A DNA stretch of 64,000 nucleotides from Sphingomonas sp. HDW15A (GTDB lineage: Bacteria > Pseudomonadota > Alphaproteobacteria > Sphingomonadales > Sphingomonadaceae), in NCBI RefSeq assembly GCF_011301715.1, contig NZ_CP049870.1, positions 1,736,001 through 1,800,000 of the forward strand, written 5' to 3'. The position numbers and the translations under genes are program-made. Each line of letters starts with the position of its first letter. Position 1 is the first letter of the stretch. A model generated the notes under the pieces. The model ran no database searches, was not told where the DNA came from, and saw only the letters and a list, made by a program, of their open reading frames with translations. Of this stretch, positions 47,195 through 57,415 are shown one piece after another.

Positions 47195-48766
47195 TCACTC
47201 CCACTCGATCGTCCCGGGCGGCTTCGACGTGTAATCGTAGGTCACGCGGTTGATGCCCTGGACTTCGTTGATGATCCGGGTCGCGACGGCGCTGAGGAAG
47301 GACGCGTCGAACGGATAGATATCGGCAGTCATGCCGTCGACGCTGGTCACCGCGCGAAGTGCACAGACGCTGTCGTAGGTCCGGTAATCGCCCATGACAC
47401 CGACCGTCTTGACCGGCAGAAGGACCGCGAACGCCTGCCAGATGGCGTCGTAGAGCCCGGCATTGCGAATTTCCTCGAGGTAGATGGCGTCCGCCTTGCG
47501 CAGGATATCGCAGCGCTCCTTCGTCACCTCGCCAGGAATTCGGATCGCAAGGCCCGGTCCGGGGAACGGGTGACGGCCGACAAATGCGTCAGGCAGCCCT
47601 AGCTCGCGGCCAAGCTCGCGAACCTCGTCCTTGAATAGCTCGCGAAGCGGCTCGACCAGCTTCATGTTCATCCGCGCTGGCAGGCCGCCGACATTGTGGT
47701 GGCTCTTGATCGTCACGCTCGGTCCGCCAGTGAAGCTGACGCTTTCGATCACGTCGGGGTAAAGCGTACCCTGGGCCAGGAAGTCGGCGCCGCCGACCTT
47801 CTTGGCTTCGGTTTCGAACACGTTGATGAACTCGGCGCCGATGAACTTGCGCTTGGCTTCCGGGTCGGTGACGCCCTTGAGGCCGCCGAGGAAGTCTTCG
47901 CTGGCGTCCACATGGACCAGCGGGATGTTGTACGAATTGCGGAACAGCGAAACGACCTGTTCCGCCTCGCCCATCCGCATCAGGCCGTGATCGACGAACA
48001 CGCAGGTCAGCTGGTCGCCGATCGCCTCGTGGATCAGCACCGCCGCGACCGCGCTGTCGACTCCGCCCGAAAGGCCGCAGATGACGCGCCCTTCGCCAAC
48101 CTGCTCGCGAATTTCAGCGATCTTGGTCTCGCGATAGGCGGCCATCGTCCAATCGCCGCTGCAACCGCAGATGTGACGGACGAAGTTGGCGATCAATCGG
48201 GCCCCGTCCGGGGTGTGCGCGACCTCCGGGTGGAATTGCGTCCCGAAATATTGCTTCTCGTCGTTGGCGATGACGGCGAACGGTGCGCCGTCGCTAACCG
48301 CGACGATCCGGAAGCCTGGGGCGAACTCGGTCACTTTGTCGCCGTGGCTCATCCACACCTGGTGGCGCTCGCCGACCTTCCACAGCCCGTCGAACAGGGC
48401 GCAATCCTCGGTGACAGTAAGGAACGCGCGGCCGAACTCGCCGTCGCGCTCGCCATCGGCGCCGCCCGCCTCGACCCGGCCCCCAAGCTGGTGGCTCATC
48501 ACCTGCTGGCCGTAGCAGATGCCGAGGATCGGAAGGCCGCTTTCGAACAGAGCCTGCGGTGCTCGCGGGGAGCCCTCTTCCGGAACGCCAGCGGGGGAAC
48601 CCGACAGGATGATCCCGCGCGGCTTCATTCGTGTGAACGCGTCTTCGGCCGTGGTGAACGGCGCGATCTCGCAATAGACACCGGCCTCACGCACCCGCCG
48701 GGCGATCAGCTGGGTCACCTGGCTTCCGAAGTCGACGATGAGGATGGTGTCGGTGGGGTGCGTCAT
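47195..48766 (-). CDS. guaA: GMP synthase (glutamine-hydrolysing)
   Basis: GuaA converts XMP to GMP using ATP and glutamine. The 523-residue product has the class I amidotransferase domain with catalytic cysteine 84 in [10 protein letters not shown] and the histidine of [11 protein letters not shown], the ATP-pyrophosphatase domain with the P-loop [15 protein letters not shown], and the C-terminal dimerisation domain ([13 protein letters not shown] end, KPPGTIEWE). ATG 48766 is chosen over an upstream frame lying in the terminator region. Confidence 0.97.
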   Translation of the reverse strand: MTHPTDTILIVDFGSQVTQLIARRVREAGVYCEIAPFTTAEDAFTRMKPRGIILSGSPAGVPEEGSPRAPQALFESGLPILGICYGQQVMSHQLGGRVEAGGADGERDGEFGRAFLTVTEDCALFDGLWKVGERHQVWMSHGDKVTEFAPGFRIVAVSDGAPFAVIANDEKQYFGTQFHPEVAHTPDGARLIANFVRHICGCSGDWTMAAYRETKIAEIREQVGEGRVICGLSGGVDSAVAAVLIHEAIGDQLTCVFVDHGLMRMGEAEQVVSLFRNSYNIPLVHVDASEDFLGGLKGVTDPEAKRKFIGAEFINVFETEAKKVGGADFLAQGTLYPDVIESVSFTGGPSVTIKSHHNVGGLPARMNMKLVEPLRELFKDEVRELGRELGLPDAFVGRHPFPGPGLAIRIPGEVTKERCDILRKADAIYLEEIRNAGLYDAIWQAFAVLLPVKTVGVMGDYRTYDSVCALRAVTSVDGMTADIYPFDASFLSAVATRIINEVQGINRVTYDYTSKPPGTIEWE

Positions 48767-48810
48767 GACGGGCCGATAGTCATCACCGCCCGCCCATGCA
48801 ACCGGGCCCA

Positions 48811-48847
48811 AACGAAATGCGCCGGAGTCGCGGGGACCCCGGCGCAT
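48811..48847 (-). terminator. Terminator of the YG-rich protein gene
   Basis: Stem ATGCGCCGG (48817-48825) and CCGGCGCAT (48839-48847), followed on the minus strand by TTTCGTTT. It lies after the YG-rich secreted gene and 45 bp before the guaA start. A second smaller hairpin (TCCGGCTTAGCCGGA) overlaps the stop codon of that gene. Confidence 0.65.
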
Positions 48848-48874
48848 CTTTGGTTTCCGGCTTAGCCGGAGACT

Positions 48875-49468
48875 TTAGTAGCGGCGATACGGATAGTAGC
48901 CGCCGCGGTAGCGGTTGGCGTCGATGTCCGTGATCCGGCCATAGCGGTCGACGGTGCAGTCGAAGCGCGCATCGGCGACCGGCTGATAACCGTACTGGCC
49001 GTAGCCATATTGGTCGTAGCCATAGCCGTTGTTGCCATAGCCGTTGTAGCCCGCACCATTCGCGCCAGTGCTCGCAAGGCCGATGATCTTCAGCCCGCCG
49101 TTCGAACGGCGCTGGACCTCCGTCACCGACAGGACGCGCGCGCCCTGGTAGTTGCGATACTGGTTGTTGTAGCCGTAGCCGTAACCGTACTGGCTATACC
49201 GCCCGCGCTCATTGTCGAAACCGCGCGTATTGATGCGGTGCTCGACCGCACGGACGCACTGCTCGACCGAATAGCGTTCGTTCTGGCCATAGCTGCGGCC
49301 GCCCAGGATCGAGTCGAGGATGGTTCCGACGACATTTCCCTGGCCGTAGCCGTACTGGCCACCGTAGCCGGGATAACCGTAACCATATTGGGCCGCGGCC
49401 GGGGCCGCCGTTGCTGCCAGCGCCGCGAAGCCCGCGCCGCCGAGCAGAATTTTCGTAACAGCCTTCAT
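48875..49468 (-). CDS. Secreted Tyr/Gly-rich protein, unknown
   Basis: The 197-residue product from ATG 49468 (GGAG ribosome site) has a signal peptide (AVTKILLGGAGFAALAATAA) and then long stretches of YGYGxxG, with a folded-looking centre containing VEQCVRAVEHRINTRG and a second cysteine in ARFDCTVDRYGRI. The central block is shared with other sphingomonad secreted proteins. Tyr/Gly-rich ends may be flexible or adhesive. Function unknown. Confidence 0.75.
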   Translation of the reverse strand: MKAVTKILLGGAGFAALAATAAPAAAQYGYGYPGYGGQYGYGQGNVVGTILDSILGGRSYGQNERYSVEQCVRAVEHRINTRGFDNERGRYSQYGYGYGYNNQYRNYQGARVLSVTEVQRRSNGGLKIIGLASTGANGAGYNGYGNNGYGYDQYGYGQYGYQPVADARFDCTVDRYGRITDIDANRYRGGYYPYRRY

Positions 49469-49660
49469 GGCCTGCTCCTTCGCTTTACACGCGCCCACCC
49501 ACTGGGCGCCATGACATTGTGTCTACGTCGTTACGGCTGCATCGCGACTGAATGACGCGGATTCCTGCCGTTCAGCTACGTTAACCGGGCGCGTTTCTAG
49601 GCGAGCGCCTCATTCGGGTCCACACGCTCAAATCCGCAGCTTTCCCGCACGAAACGACAC

Positions 49661-49698
49661 CAAAAGAAAAAGGGCGTCGCGATTGTCCCGCGACGCCC
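49661..49698 (-). terminator. Intrinsic terminator of the alpha (rpsM) operon
   Basis: Ten-bp stem GGGCGTCGCG (49672-49681) and CGCGACGCCC (49689-49698), loop ATTGTCC, followed on the minus strand by TTTTTCTTTTG. It lies 25 bp after the rplQ stop and ends the operon. Confidence 0.93.
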
Positions 49699-49722
49699 CG
49701 AATATTGGGATGCGATGAACTT

Positions 49723-50142
49723 TTAGGCTTGTTCGTCTTCGCCTTCGACGAGGATCGGGCCGCTGTCCTGGCCCTTTGCATCGACGTCCCGGTCTACGAA
49801 TTCGATGATCGCCATCGGCGCCGCATCGCTCTGGCGAATGCCGGCCTTGATCACGCGGCAGTAGCCGCCCTCGCGCTTGGCGTAGCGGTCGGCCAGAACA
49901 TCGAACAGCTTGGCGAGCTGCGCTTCGTCCATCAGCCGGCTCATCGCCAGCCGGCGATTGGAAAGGCCGCCGCGCTTAGCCAGCGTGATCAGCTTTTCGG
50001 TGTAGGGGCGCAGTTCCTTTGCCTTGGCGAGGGTGGTGGTAATCTGCTCGTGCTTGATCAGCGCCGCCGCCATGTTGCGCAGGAGCGCCGCACGGTGAGC
50101 GGAGGTCCGCTGTAGCTTACGATGTCCGACGCGATGCCGCAT
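49723..50142 (-). CDS. rplQ: 50S ribosomal protein L17
   Basis: L17 binds 23S rRNA domain II near the exit tunnel. The 139-residue product begins [20 protein letters not shown] with the conserved [20 protein letters not shown] block; length and end (acidic tail) are typical for alphaproteobacteria. Last gene of the rpsM-rpsK-rpoA-rplQ operon, 137 bp after rpoA, and followed by a strong terminator. Confidence 0.98.
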   Translation of the reverse strand: MRHRVGHRKLQRTSAHRAALLRNMAAALIKHEQITTTLAKAKELRPYTEKLITLAKRGGLSNRRLAMSRLMDEAQLAKLFDVLADRYAKREGGYCRVIKAGIRQSDAAPMAIIEFVDRDVDAKGQDSGPILVEGEDEQA

Positions 50143-50279
50143 ATTTCATTCCTTCGTTCGTAAAGGGGCCGTGTCAGGCACCCCAGTCCGGGCCGCACTC
50201 AGGGCGGCGGCCCACAACCCAATTCGGCCGAGCAGAGAGCTGCTTTGAACCTGTCCCCCTGACAGGCCCCAATCGGCTG

Positions 50280-51362
50280 TTAGCCTAGCAGCTCTTGCTC
50301 GAGCTTCTTGGCCATTTCCTCGATATTTTCAGGCGGCCAGCCGGGGATGTCCATGCCGAGGCGGAGGCCCATCGAGGCAAGGACTTCCTTGATCTCGTTG
50401 AGGCTCTTGCGGCCGAAATTGGGCGTGCGGAGCATCTCGGCCTCGGTCTTCTGGACCAGGTCGCCGATGTAGATGATGTTGTCGTTCTTGAGGCAGTTCG
50501 CCGAACGCACCGAAAGCTCCAGCTCGTCCACCTTCTTAAGAAGGTAGCGGTTGAGCTGGTTGGTGTCGGTGGTCGTGCCGCTGGCCATCGTCTCGCCCAT
50601 CGGCATCGCGCCGCCGATCATGCCCGAAGGCTGGCTCGGCACCATTGCGTCGTCGAAGTGGACGAACAGCTGCAGCTGATCCTGAAGGATGCGCGCGGCA
50701 TAAGCGAGCGCATCTTCCGGCTGGACGGTTCCGTCGGTCTCGATCGTTAGCGTCAGCTTGTCGTAATCCAGCTCCTGTCCGACGCGCGTGTTTTCCACCT
50801 TGTACGCAACCTGGCGAACCGGGCTGTACAGCGAGTCGACCGGGATAAGGCCGATCGGCGCATCGACCGGACGATTGGCTGCAGCCGGGACATAACCCTT
50901 ACCGATGTCGGCGGTCAGCTCCATGTTAAGCGTCGCGCCTTCGTCGAGATGGCAGATGACAAGGTTCGGGTTGGTGACCTCGATGTCGCCCGGGCAGTTG
51001 ATCTGGCCTGCGGTGACTTCGCCCGGGCCGGTCGCCGACAGGGTCAGGCGCTTGGGACCTTCGCCTTCCATCTTCAGCGCGACCTGCTTGATGTTGAGGA
51101 CGATGTCGGTGACATCTTCCCGAACGCCAGCGAGGCTCGAGAACTCGTGGAGCACGCCCTCGATCTTGATCGAGGTGACGGCGGCGCCTTGAAGCGAAGA
51201 CAGGAGAACCCGGCGCAGCGAGTTGCCGAGGGTCATTCCGAAACCGCGCTCAAGCGGCTCGGCGACGAACGAGGCCTTGCGACGGGTATCGCCGCCGCCA
51301 GCCTTCTTCTCGAGCGCGTTGGGCTTCTTCAGTTCCTGCCAGTTCTTTGCGTTGACGGCCAT
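50280..51362 (-). CDS. rpoA: RNA polymerase subunit alpha
   Basis: RpoA dimerises to nucleate RNA polymerase assembly and contacts activators through its C-terminal domain. The 360-residue product has the N-terminal domain (about 20-250) with [20 protein letters not shown], and the C-terminal domain (about 275-345) with [16 protein letters not shown] and [20 protein letters not shown] linker with [17 protein letters not shown] separates them. Intact and in the usual ribosomal operon. Confidence 0.98.
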   Translation of the reverse strand: MAVNAKNWQELKKPNALEKKAGGGDTRRKASFVAEPLERGFGMTLGNSLRRVLLSSLQGAAVTSIKIEGVLHEFSSLAGVREDVTDIVLNIKQVALKMEGEGPKRLTLSATGPGEVTAGQINCPGDIEVTNPNLVICHLDEGATLNMELTADIGKGYVPAAANRPVDAPIGLIPVDSLYSPVRQVAYKVENTRVGQELDYDKLTLTIETDGTVQPEDALAYAARILQDQLQLFVHFDDAMVPSQPSGMIGGAMPMGETMASGTTTDTNQLNRYLLKKVDELELSVRSANCLKNDNIIYIGDLVQKTEAEMLRTPNFGRKSLNEIKEVLASMGLRLGMDIPGWPPENIEEMAKKLEQELLG

Positions 51363-51463
51363 GTTTCTTCCTTGGCAGTGGTGCCGCCGGGCGTCCCCGA
51401 AGCACCGGATTTCTAACTTTTTTCTTCCCTACCTTGGCGAAAGTACCACTTTCGCCAAAGCGG

Positions 51464-51853
51464 TCAGACGCGGCGGCGCTTGGACGGACGGACGCCGTTG
51501 TGCGGGATCGGGGTCACGTCGCGGATCGACGTGATCTGGAAACCGACCGCCTGGAGCGCACGAAGCGCGCTCTCGCGGCCCGAACCCGGACCTTTGACCT
51601 CGACCTCGAGGGTGCGGACGCCATGCTCGGCGGCCTTGCGGCCGGCGTCTTCGGCGGCGACCTGGGCAGCATAGGGGGTCGACTTGCGGCTGCCCTTGAA
51701 GCCCATCATTCCGGCGCTGGACCAGGCAATCGCATTGCCCTGCGCATCGGTGATCGTGATCATAGTGTTGTTGAAGCTGGCGTTCACGTGCGCGACGCCG
51801 GCGGTGATGTTCTTGCGCTCGCGGCGGCGAAGGCGCTGAGGTGCTTGAGCCAT
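51464..51853 (-). CDS. rpsK: 30S ribosomal protein S11
   Basis: S11 lies on the 30S platform near the E site. The 129-residue product has [20 protein letters not shown] and the C-terminal [16 protein letters not shown]. Between rpsM (55 bp) and rpoA (101 bp). Intact and standard length. Confidence 0.98.
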   Translation of the reverse strand: MAQAPQRLRRRERKNITAGVAHVNASFNNTMITITDAQGNAIAWSSAGMMGFKGSRKSTPYAAQVAAEDAGRKAAEHGVRTLEVEVKGPGSGRESALRALQAVGFQITSIRDVTPIPHNGVRPSKRRRV

Positions 51854-51908
51854 TAGAAAATCCTCGAAATGCTGGAAGAGGCTGCCCGCGAATGACGCGA
51901 GCTAGCGC

Positions 51909-52277
51909 TTACTTCTTTTTACCGGCGATCGGCTTGGCCTTGCCCTTACGAGTGCGCGCATTGGTGTGCGTGCGCTGGCCGCGAACCGGCAGGCCCTTGC
52001 GGTGACGCAGGCCGCGGTAGCAGGCGAGATCCATGAGCCGCTTGATGTTCATCGCGGTCTCGCGGCGAAGATCACCCTCGACGGTGTGATCGGCGTCGAT
52101 CGTCTCGCGAATCTGCAGGACTTCCTGATCCGTCAGGTCCTGGACCCGGCGCTCCGAGGCAATCTTCAGCTTCTCGGTGATTTCCTTGGCCTTGGTGCGC
52201 CCAATGCCGTGGATGTAGGTTAGCGCGATTTCAACGCGCTTGTTGGTGGGGATATTGACCCCGGCAATACGTGCCAT
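51909..52277 (-). CDS. rpsM: 30S ribosomal protein S13
   Basis: S13 sits in the 30S head and contacts the P-site tRNA. The 122-residue product from ATG 52277 starts [20 protein letters not shown] and ends with the basic tail [21 protein letters not shown] longer frame to 52547 runs through the leader and is rejected. First gene of the operon; upstream lie a leader hairpin and a putative promoter, and then divergent ribF rather than adk/secY. Confidence 0.98.
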   Translation of the reverse strand: MARIAGVNIPTNKRVEIALTYIHGIGRTKAKEITEKLKIASERRVQDLTDQEVLQIRETIDADHTVEGDLRRETAMNIKRLMDLACYRGLRHRKGLPVRGQRTHTNARTRKGKAKPIAGKKK

Positions 52278-52354
52278 GCTAGTTCGTTCTCCGTCTGCTC
52301 CACAGGGCGGCAGGCGGCCGCCCCATCTCGTCGCAATGACCCCGCACTCCAAAG

Positions 52355-52384
52355 GAAAAACGGCGCGCGCACAAGTGCGCCGCC
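52355..52384 (-). terminator. Terminator-like hairpin in the rpsM leader (possible attenuator)
   Basis: On the minus strand a GC-rich stem (52362-52384, arms with GGC..GCGCAC and GTGCGC..GCC, one bulge) is followed directly by GTTTTTCCTTT. It lies about 80 bp before the rpsM start and downstream of the putative promoter, so transcripts would meet it before the first gene. It may act as an attenuator, or be an old terminator of a gene once upstream. Confidence 0.5.
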
Positions 52385-52410
52385 GGCAGCCGGTGGAACG
52401 GGATGCGGGC

Positions 52411-52439
52411 CATCTATGTGCGGGCAACCGCAGAGTCAA
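52411..52439 (-). promoter_or_regulatory. Putative sigma-70 promoter for the rpsM operon
   Basis: TTGACT (-35) and TAGATG (-10) with 17-bp spacing on the minus strand, about 135-160 bp before rpsM. The -10 box matches only partly. It is the best promoter-like pair in this divergent region. Confidence 0.4.
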
Positions 52440-52479
52440 GTAGCTGGACTTGGCTTGGATAGCCGCTAATCCCCAGCCG

Positions 52480-53403
52480 ATGAAGCGTCTTTCGCCTCGC
52501 CAACCGATCGACGACAACCTCTCCGGGGCAATCCTCGCGCTTGGCAATTTTGACGGCTTTCACCTCGGACACCAAGCGGTGGTTGGGCGCGCGATCCAGC
52601 GCGGCGCGCACGAGCGGCGGCCAGTGATCGTCGCCACCTTCGATCCGCACCCGGTCGCCTTCTTCCGGCCGGAGACACCGCCGTTCCGCCTGACGACCCT
52701 GGACCAGCGCGAGGAATTGTTCGCCCATGCCGGCGCCGACGCGATGCTGGTGTTCGACTTCGACGCCGACCTGGCAGCGACGAGCGCCGAATCCTTTGTC
52801 AGCGATCTCCTGGCGGAAAGGCTGAGAGTCTCCGGCGTCGTCACCGGGTCCGACTTCACGTTCGGCCGCGGGCGCGGCGGCAATGCGGCGATCCTGGCCG
52901 ATCTGGGCGCCGATCACGGAATCCTCGCCGAAACGGTCGCTCCTGTCCTGCTGGAAGGGCAGCGCGTTTCCTCCGGCCTGGTCCGCGAGGCGCTGAAGGC
53001 CGGCGATCCCGGAACGGCGACCCGAATGCTCACTCGCCCGTTCGCAATCCGCGGCACCGTGATCGACGGGGACAAGCGCGGCCGCGATTTCGGCTGGCCG
53101 ACCGCCAATGTCGAGCTCGGCGACTACCAGCGCCCCGCCTACGGCATTTATGCTGTCCGCGTCCGGCTGGACGACGGAAGCGAGCATGACGGAGTCGCCA
53201 GCCTCGGCGTCCGGCCGATGTTCGATCCACCCAAGGAATTGCTGGAAGTGCATGTTTTCGACTTCAACAAGCACCTCTACGGACAGACGATCGAGACATC
53301 CTTGGTCGCCTACCTTCGCCCAGAAGCGAAGTTCGATTCGGTCGAAGAACTCAAGACGCAAATGGAACGCGACGCCGAAGATGCGAGGAATGCGCTTGGA
53401 TGA
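52480..53403 (+). CDS. ribF: Bifunctional riboflavin kinase/FAD synthetase
   Basis: RibF phosphorylates riboflavin to FMN and adenylates FMN to FAD. The 307-residue product from ATG 52480 has the nucleotidyltransferase domain with [17 protein letters not shown] and [13 protein letters not shown], and the C-terminal kinase domain with [29 protein letters not shown] block (R-FGWPTAN). The end [13 protein letters not shown] is typical. TTG 52450 would add ten residues. Coupled to the next gene by ATGA overlap. Confidence 0.95.
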   Translation: MKRLSPRQPIDDNLSGAILALGNFDGFHLGHQAVVGRAIQRGAHERRPVIVATFDPHPVAFFRPETPPFRLTTLDQREELFAHAGADAMLVFDFDADLAATSAESFVSDLLAERLRVSGVVTGSDFTFGRGRGGNAAILADLGADHGILAETVAPVLLEGQRVSSGLVREALKAGDPGTATRMLTRPFAIRGTVIDGDKRGRDFGWPTANVELGDYQRPAYGIYAVRVRLDDGSEHDGVASLGVRPMFDPPKELLEVHVFDFNKHLYGQTIETSLVAYLRPEAKFDSVEELKTQMERDAEDARNALG

Positions 53404-54446
53404 AGCATAAGCTTGGCGTTGCCGCCTTTGTACTGGCGGTCTTGCTGCTCGCCATCACCGTCTTCAACGCCAGCTGGCTCGCTCCGAAGCCGAAAGGGGC
53501 ACTTCGCCTCGTAGCGCATCGCGGCGTCGCACAGCAGTTCGACCATCGCGGGATCGACAACGACACCTGCACCGCGACCCGGATCGAGGCGCCGACGCAC
53601 GATCGGCTGGAGAACACCGCCCGCTCGATCGAGGATGCGATTCTCCAGGGCGCAGACATGGTCGAGGTCGATATCGCGCCGACGAAAGACGGCAGGATCG
53701 CGCTATTCCACGACTGGACGGTCGATTGTCGGACTGACGGCAAGGGCAACGTCCGCGATTTCACGCTGGCCGAGTTGCAGGCGCTCGACAACGGCCACGG
53801 CTACAGCCCGGACGGCGGCAAGACCTTCCCGTTTCGCGGCCAGCGCAGATATCCCATCCCGTCGCTCGAAGAGGGCCTTCGCGCCGCCCCGCGCACGCCG
53901 CTCATATACAACTTCAAGAGCAAGGATCCGGCCGAGGCCGATATGCTCGCCGCCGCACTGAAAGCCGCCGGCCGCGAAGTCGAAGGCATTGGCGATGCCT
54001 TTTACGGCGACCCTGCCGCCGTCGCGCGGATCCGCACCCACTTCCCCAAGGCCTGGGCGTGGAGCAAGCAGGGCATCAAGGACTGCACCAAGGCCTATGC
54101 GCTTCAGGGCTGGTTCGGGATCGTGCCGGAGGCGTGCAAGGGCGAAACCCTCGCCGTCCCGCTCAACTATCAGTGGGCGATTCCCGGCTGGCCCGACCGC
54201 GCATTGGCGCGGATGAAGGCTGCGAACGCCCGCGTGCTGATCGTCGGTCCTTATGGCGAGGACGGCCCGATGGGCCTCAGCCTGCCCGAGCAGCTCGGAA
54301 AGATCCCGCGGAGCTTCAAGGGCTATGTCTGGGTCGAGGATATCTGGACGGTCGGTCCCGCGCTCCGCCCCGGCCGCGACATCCGCAGCCAGGCGCAGAT
54401 CGACGCCAGCGCGGCGGCGCTCGAGCGGCGGAAGGTGCGCTCATAG
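53400..54446 (+). CDS. Glycerophosphodiester phosphodiesterase family protein
   Basis: The 348-residue product has an N-terminal membrane helix or signal anchor (about 5-23) and a GDPD TIM-barrel: LVAHRGVAQQFDHRG with the catalytic histidine, ENTARSIEDAILQGADMVEV, and DGRIALFHDWTVDCRTDG with the second histidine. In this family the barrel cleaves glycerophosphodiesters. The insertion after HRG (DNDTCTATRIEAPTHD) is longer than in typical enzymes. Coupled to ribF by ATGA overlap; followed by ileS. Confidence 0.85.
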   Translation: MKHKLGVAAFVLAVLLLAITVFNASWLAPKPKGALRLVAHRGVAQQFDHRGIDNDTCTATRIEAPTHDRLENTARSIEDAILQGADMVEVDIAPTKDGRIALFHDWTVDCRTDGKGNVRDFTLAELQALDNGHGYSPDGGKTFPFRGQRRYPIPSLEEGLRAAPRTPLIYNFKSKDPAEADMLAAALKAAGREVEGIGDAFYGDPAAVARIRTHFPKAWAWSKQGIKDCTKAYALQGWFGIVPEACKGETLAVPLNYQWAIPGWPDRALARMKAANARVLIVGPYGEDGPMGLSLPEQLGKIPRSFKGYVWVEDIWTVGPALRPGRDIRSQAQIDASAAALERRKVRS

Positions 54447-54484
54447 TTTGCAATCGCCGCCCCGCCCGCTAATGCCCGCGCGCA

Positions 54485-57415
54485 ATGTCCGACGCCCCCG
54501 ATAAGCCCGATTACCGCTCGACCGTCTTCCTGCCGAAGACCGACTTTCCGATGAAGGCCGGCCTGCCGCAGAAGGAGCCGGGTATCCTCGCGCGCTGGCA
54601 GTCGGACGATCTTTACGCCCGCGTTCGCGAGGCTCGGGCGGGGCGCGAGAAGTTCATCCTCCACGATGGCCCGCCCTATGCCAACGGCGACATCCACATC
54701 GGCCACGCGCTCAACCATGTGCTGAAGGACATGGTGGTGCGCACCCAGACCCTGCTCGGCAAGGACGCGCCCTACGTGCCCGGCTGGGACTGCCACGGGC
54801 TTCCAATCGAGTGGAAGGTCGAGGAGCAGTATCGCAAGCAGAAGCGCAACAAGGACGAGGTTCCGGTCAAGGAATTCCGCGCCGAGTGCCGCGCCTATGC
54901 CCAGAACTGGGTCGACCGCCAGCGCGAGCAGCTCAAGCGCCTCGGCATCGGCGGCCGCTGGGACAAACCCTACCTCACCATGAACTTCGAGGCGGAAGGG
55001 ACGATCGTCGCCGAGCTGATGAAGTTCGCGGAGACCGGCCAGCTTTATCGCGGCGCCAAGCCGGTGATGTGGTCGCCGGTCGAGAAGACCGCGCTGGCCG
55101 AGGCCGAGATCGAATATGAGGACATCGTTTCGACCCAGATCGATGTCGCGTTCGAGATCGTCGAAAGCCCGATCCCGGAGCTAGTCGGCGCGCACGCGGT
55201 GATCTGGACCACCACGCCGTGGACGATCCCGGTCAACCAGGCGATCGCATATGGACCGGACGTTGAGTACCTGCTTGTAGAGGTGGATGTAGTCGACGGA
55301 TTTATCGACATTTCGACTGATCAACTCGATGCGGTCGAAGAGGACGTGATTGGCACGTTCCGAACCTTGGTTGCAGCGGAACTCCTCAATCAGTTTCACA
55401 AGCGGGTCACCAAGGGCCGTGAAGCACGCGGAGCTGAGATCCTTTGGCGCGGCAAAGGCTCCGACATCGCCGGCACCATCGCCCGCCACCCGATGCAACA
55501 TTTCGGCGGCTTTTTCGCCAATCCGCGCCCGTTCCTGCCCGGCGACTTCGTCACCACCGACCAGGGCACAGGCCTCGTCCACATGGCGCCCGACCATGGC
55601 GAGGATGATTTCGACCTGTGCAAGGCGCACGGCATCGGCCCGCAATTCGCGGTCGAGGGCGACGGCAAATATCGCGCCGACTGGCTATGGCTTGGCGGCC
55701 AGGGCAGCGTCATCAACGCCAAGTTCAACGCGCCTGACGGCCCGATCTGCTCGGACCTGCGCGAGGCTGGCGCCCTTCTCGCCGCTTCCGCCGACTTCCG
55801 GCACAGCTATCCGCATTCGTGGCGGTCCAAGGCCAAGGTTATCTACCGCTGCACGCCGCAATGGTTCGTGCCGATGGACAAGGTGCTGACCCATCTTTCC
55901 CCCAAGACCCGCGCCGAAAAGCGCTGGGAAGGCGAAGGCGGGGCGATCGACCCCGCCGACGAGGAACTGTGCGCCGCGCCGACGCTCCGCGAGGCGGCGA
56001 TGCGCGGGATCGGGCAGACCCGCTTCGTCCCGGAAAAGGGCCGCAACCGCATCGGCTCCATGGTCGAGGGCCGCCCGGACTGGGTGCTGTCGCGCCAGCG
56101 CGCCTGGGGCGTGCCGATCGCTTTGTTCGTCCACCGCAAGGGCGGCGAGCTGCTGATTGACCGCGAGGTCAACGCCCGCATCGTCGCGGCGATCAAGGCC
56201 GAAGGCGTCGATGCCTGGGACGAGGCCCGCGCCCAGGAGTATCTCGGCAATGCCTATGACGCCGCAGATTACGAGATGATGCGCGACATCCTCGACGTCT
56301 GGTTCGACAGCGGCTGCACGCACGTCTTCACGCTGGAAAGCGGCACTTGGCCGGAGCTGATGCGCGACGACGCCGACCCGCGCCCCGCCGACCTCTATCT
56401 CGAAGGCAGCGACCAGCATCGCGGCTGGTTCCAGTCCTCGCTCCTCGAAAGCTGCGGCACTCGTGGCCATGCGCCCTACAAGGCGGTGCTCACCCACGGA
56501 TTCACGATGGATTCCAAGGGCATGAAAATGTCCAAGAGCCTTGGCAACACCGTCGATCCGTTGAAGGTGATGGAAACCTATGGCGCGGACATCATCCGCC
56601 TGTGGGCCCTCTCCGTCGATTATACCGAGGATCACCGCATCGGCGACGAGATCCTGAAAGGCGTCGCCGATCAGTATCGCAAGCTGCGCAACACCTTCCG
56701 CTATCTGCTCGGCGCGCTCGACGGCTTCACGGAAGAGGAGCGGATCGGCGTCGCGGAAATGCCGGAGCTGGAGCGCTACATGCTCTCGCTGACGGCCGCG
56801 CTCGACGAGCGGCTTCGGCGTGCCGTGGGCGACTTCGACTTCAACGATTACACCCGCGCGCTGGCCGATTTCTGCAATGAGGATCTGTCGGCCTTCTTCT
56901 TCGATATCCGGAAAGACTGCCTCTATTGCGATGCGCCTTCGGATCCGAAGCGACGCGCCTACCGCACCGTCCTCGACACCCTGTTCCACGCCTTGGTCCG
57001 CTGGGCGGCGCCGGTTCTCGTGTTCACCAGCGAAGAAGTGTGGGGGACGCGCTATCCGGAAGGAGGAAGCGTCCATCTGCTCGAATGGCCGGAGATCGGC
57101 TGCTGGCGCGACGAGGCGCTGGAGACCAAGTGGTCTGCACTTCGCGAGGCACGCACCCAGGTTACCGAGGCGATCGAGCCGCTGCGCCGCGACAAGGTCG
57201 TTGGCTCGAGCCTCGAAGCGGTCGTAACGAGCCCGGCTGAGGGCGATCCCGACCTGCTCGCCGAGCTGTTCATCGTCTCGTCCGTCAAACCCGGCGACTC
57301 GCTGGCAGTGACAAAGACGGACAAGCTCAAATGCGGGCGCTGCTGGCGGCACCTGCCGGAAGTCGAGGACGACGGCGGCCTTTGCGCTCGTTGTGAGGAG
57401 GTCGTGAATGGCTGA
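54485..57415 (+). CDS. ileS: Isoleucyl-tRNA synthetase
   Basis: IleS charges tRNA-Ile and edits valine. The 976-residue product has the HIGH motif in NGDIHIGHALNHVLKDMVVR, the CP1 editing domain with WTTTPWTIPVNQAIAYGPD, the KMSKS motif in GMKMSKSLGNTVDP, an anticodon-binding domain and a C-terminal zinc module (CGRCWRHLPEVEDDGGLCARC). A stretch in CP1 (about 55255-55410) differs in base composition from its surroundings. Overlaps lspA by eight bases. Confidence 0.97.
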   Translation: MSDAPDKPDYRSTVFLPKTDFPMKAGLPQKEPGILARWQSDDLYARVREARAGREKFILHDGPPYANGDIHIGHALNHVLKDMVVRTQTLLGKDAPYVPGWDCHGLPIEWKVEEQYRKQKRNKDEVPVKEFRAECRAYAQNWVDRQREQLKRLGIGGRWDKPYLTMNFEAEGTIVAELMKFAETGQLYRGAKPVMWSPVEKTALAEAEIEYEDIVSTQIDVAFEIVESPIPELVGAHAVIWTTTPWTIPVNQAIAYGPDVEYLLVEVDVVDGFIDISTDQLDAVEEDVIGTFRTLVAAELLNQFHKRVTKGREARGAEILWRGKGSDIAGTIARHPMQHFGGFFANPRPFLPGDFVTTDQGTGLVHMAPDHGEDDFDLCKAHGIGPQFAVEGDGKYRADWLWLGGQGSVINAKFNAPDGPICSDLREAGALLAASADFRHSYPHSWRSKAKVIYRCTPQWFVPMDKVLTHLSPKTRAEKRWEGEGGAIDPADEELCAAPTLREAAMRGIGQTRFVPEKGRNRIGSMVEGRPDWVLSRQRAWGVPIALFVHRKGGELLIDREVNARIVAAIKAEGVDAWDEARAQEYLGNAYDAADYEMMRDILDVWFDSGCTHVFTLESGTWPELMRDDADPRPADLYLEGSDQHRGWFQSSLLESCGTRGHAPYKAVLTHGFTMDSKGMKMSKSLGNTVDPLKVMETYGADIIRLWALSVDYTEDHRIGDEILKGVADQYRKLRNTFRYLLGALDGFTEEERIGVAEMPELERYMLSLTAALDERLRRAVGDFDFNDYTRALADFCNEDLSAFFFDIRKDCLYCDAPSDPKRRAYRTVLDTLFHALVRWAAPVLVFTSEEVWGTRYPEGGSVHLLEWPEIGCWRDEALETKWSALREARTQVTEAIEPLRRDKVVGSSLEAVVTSPAEGDPDLLAELFIVSSVKPGDSLAVTKTDKLKCGRCWRHLPEVEDDGGLCARCEEVVNG

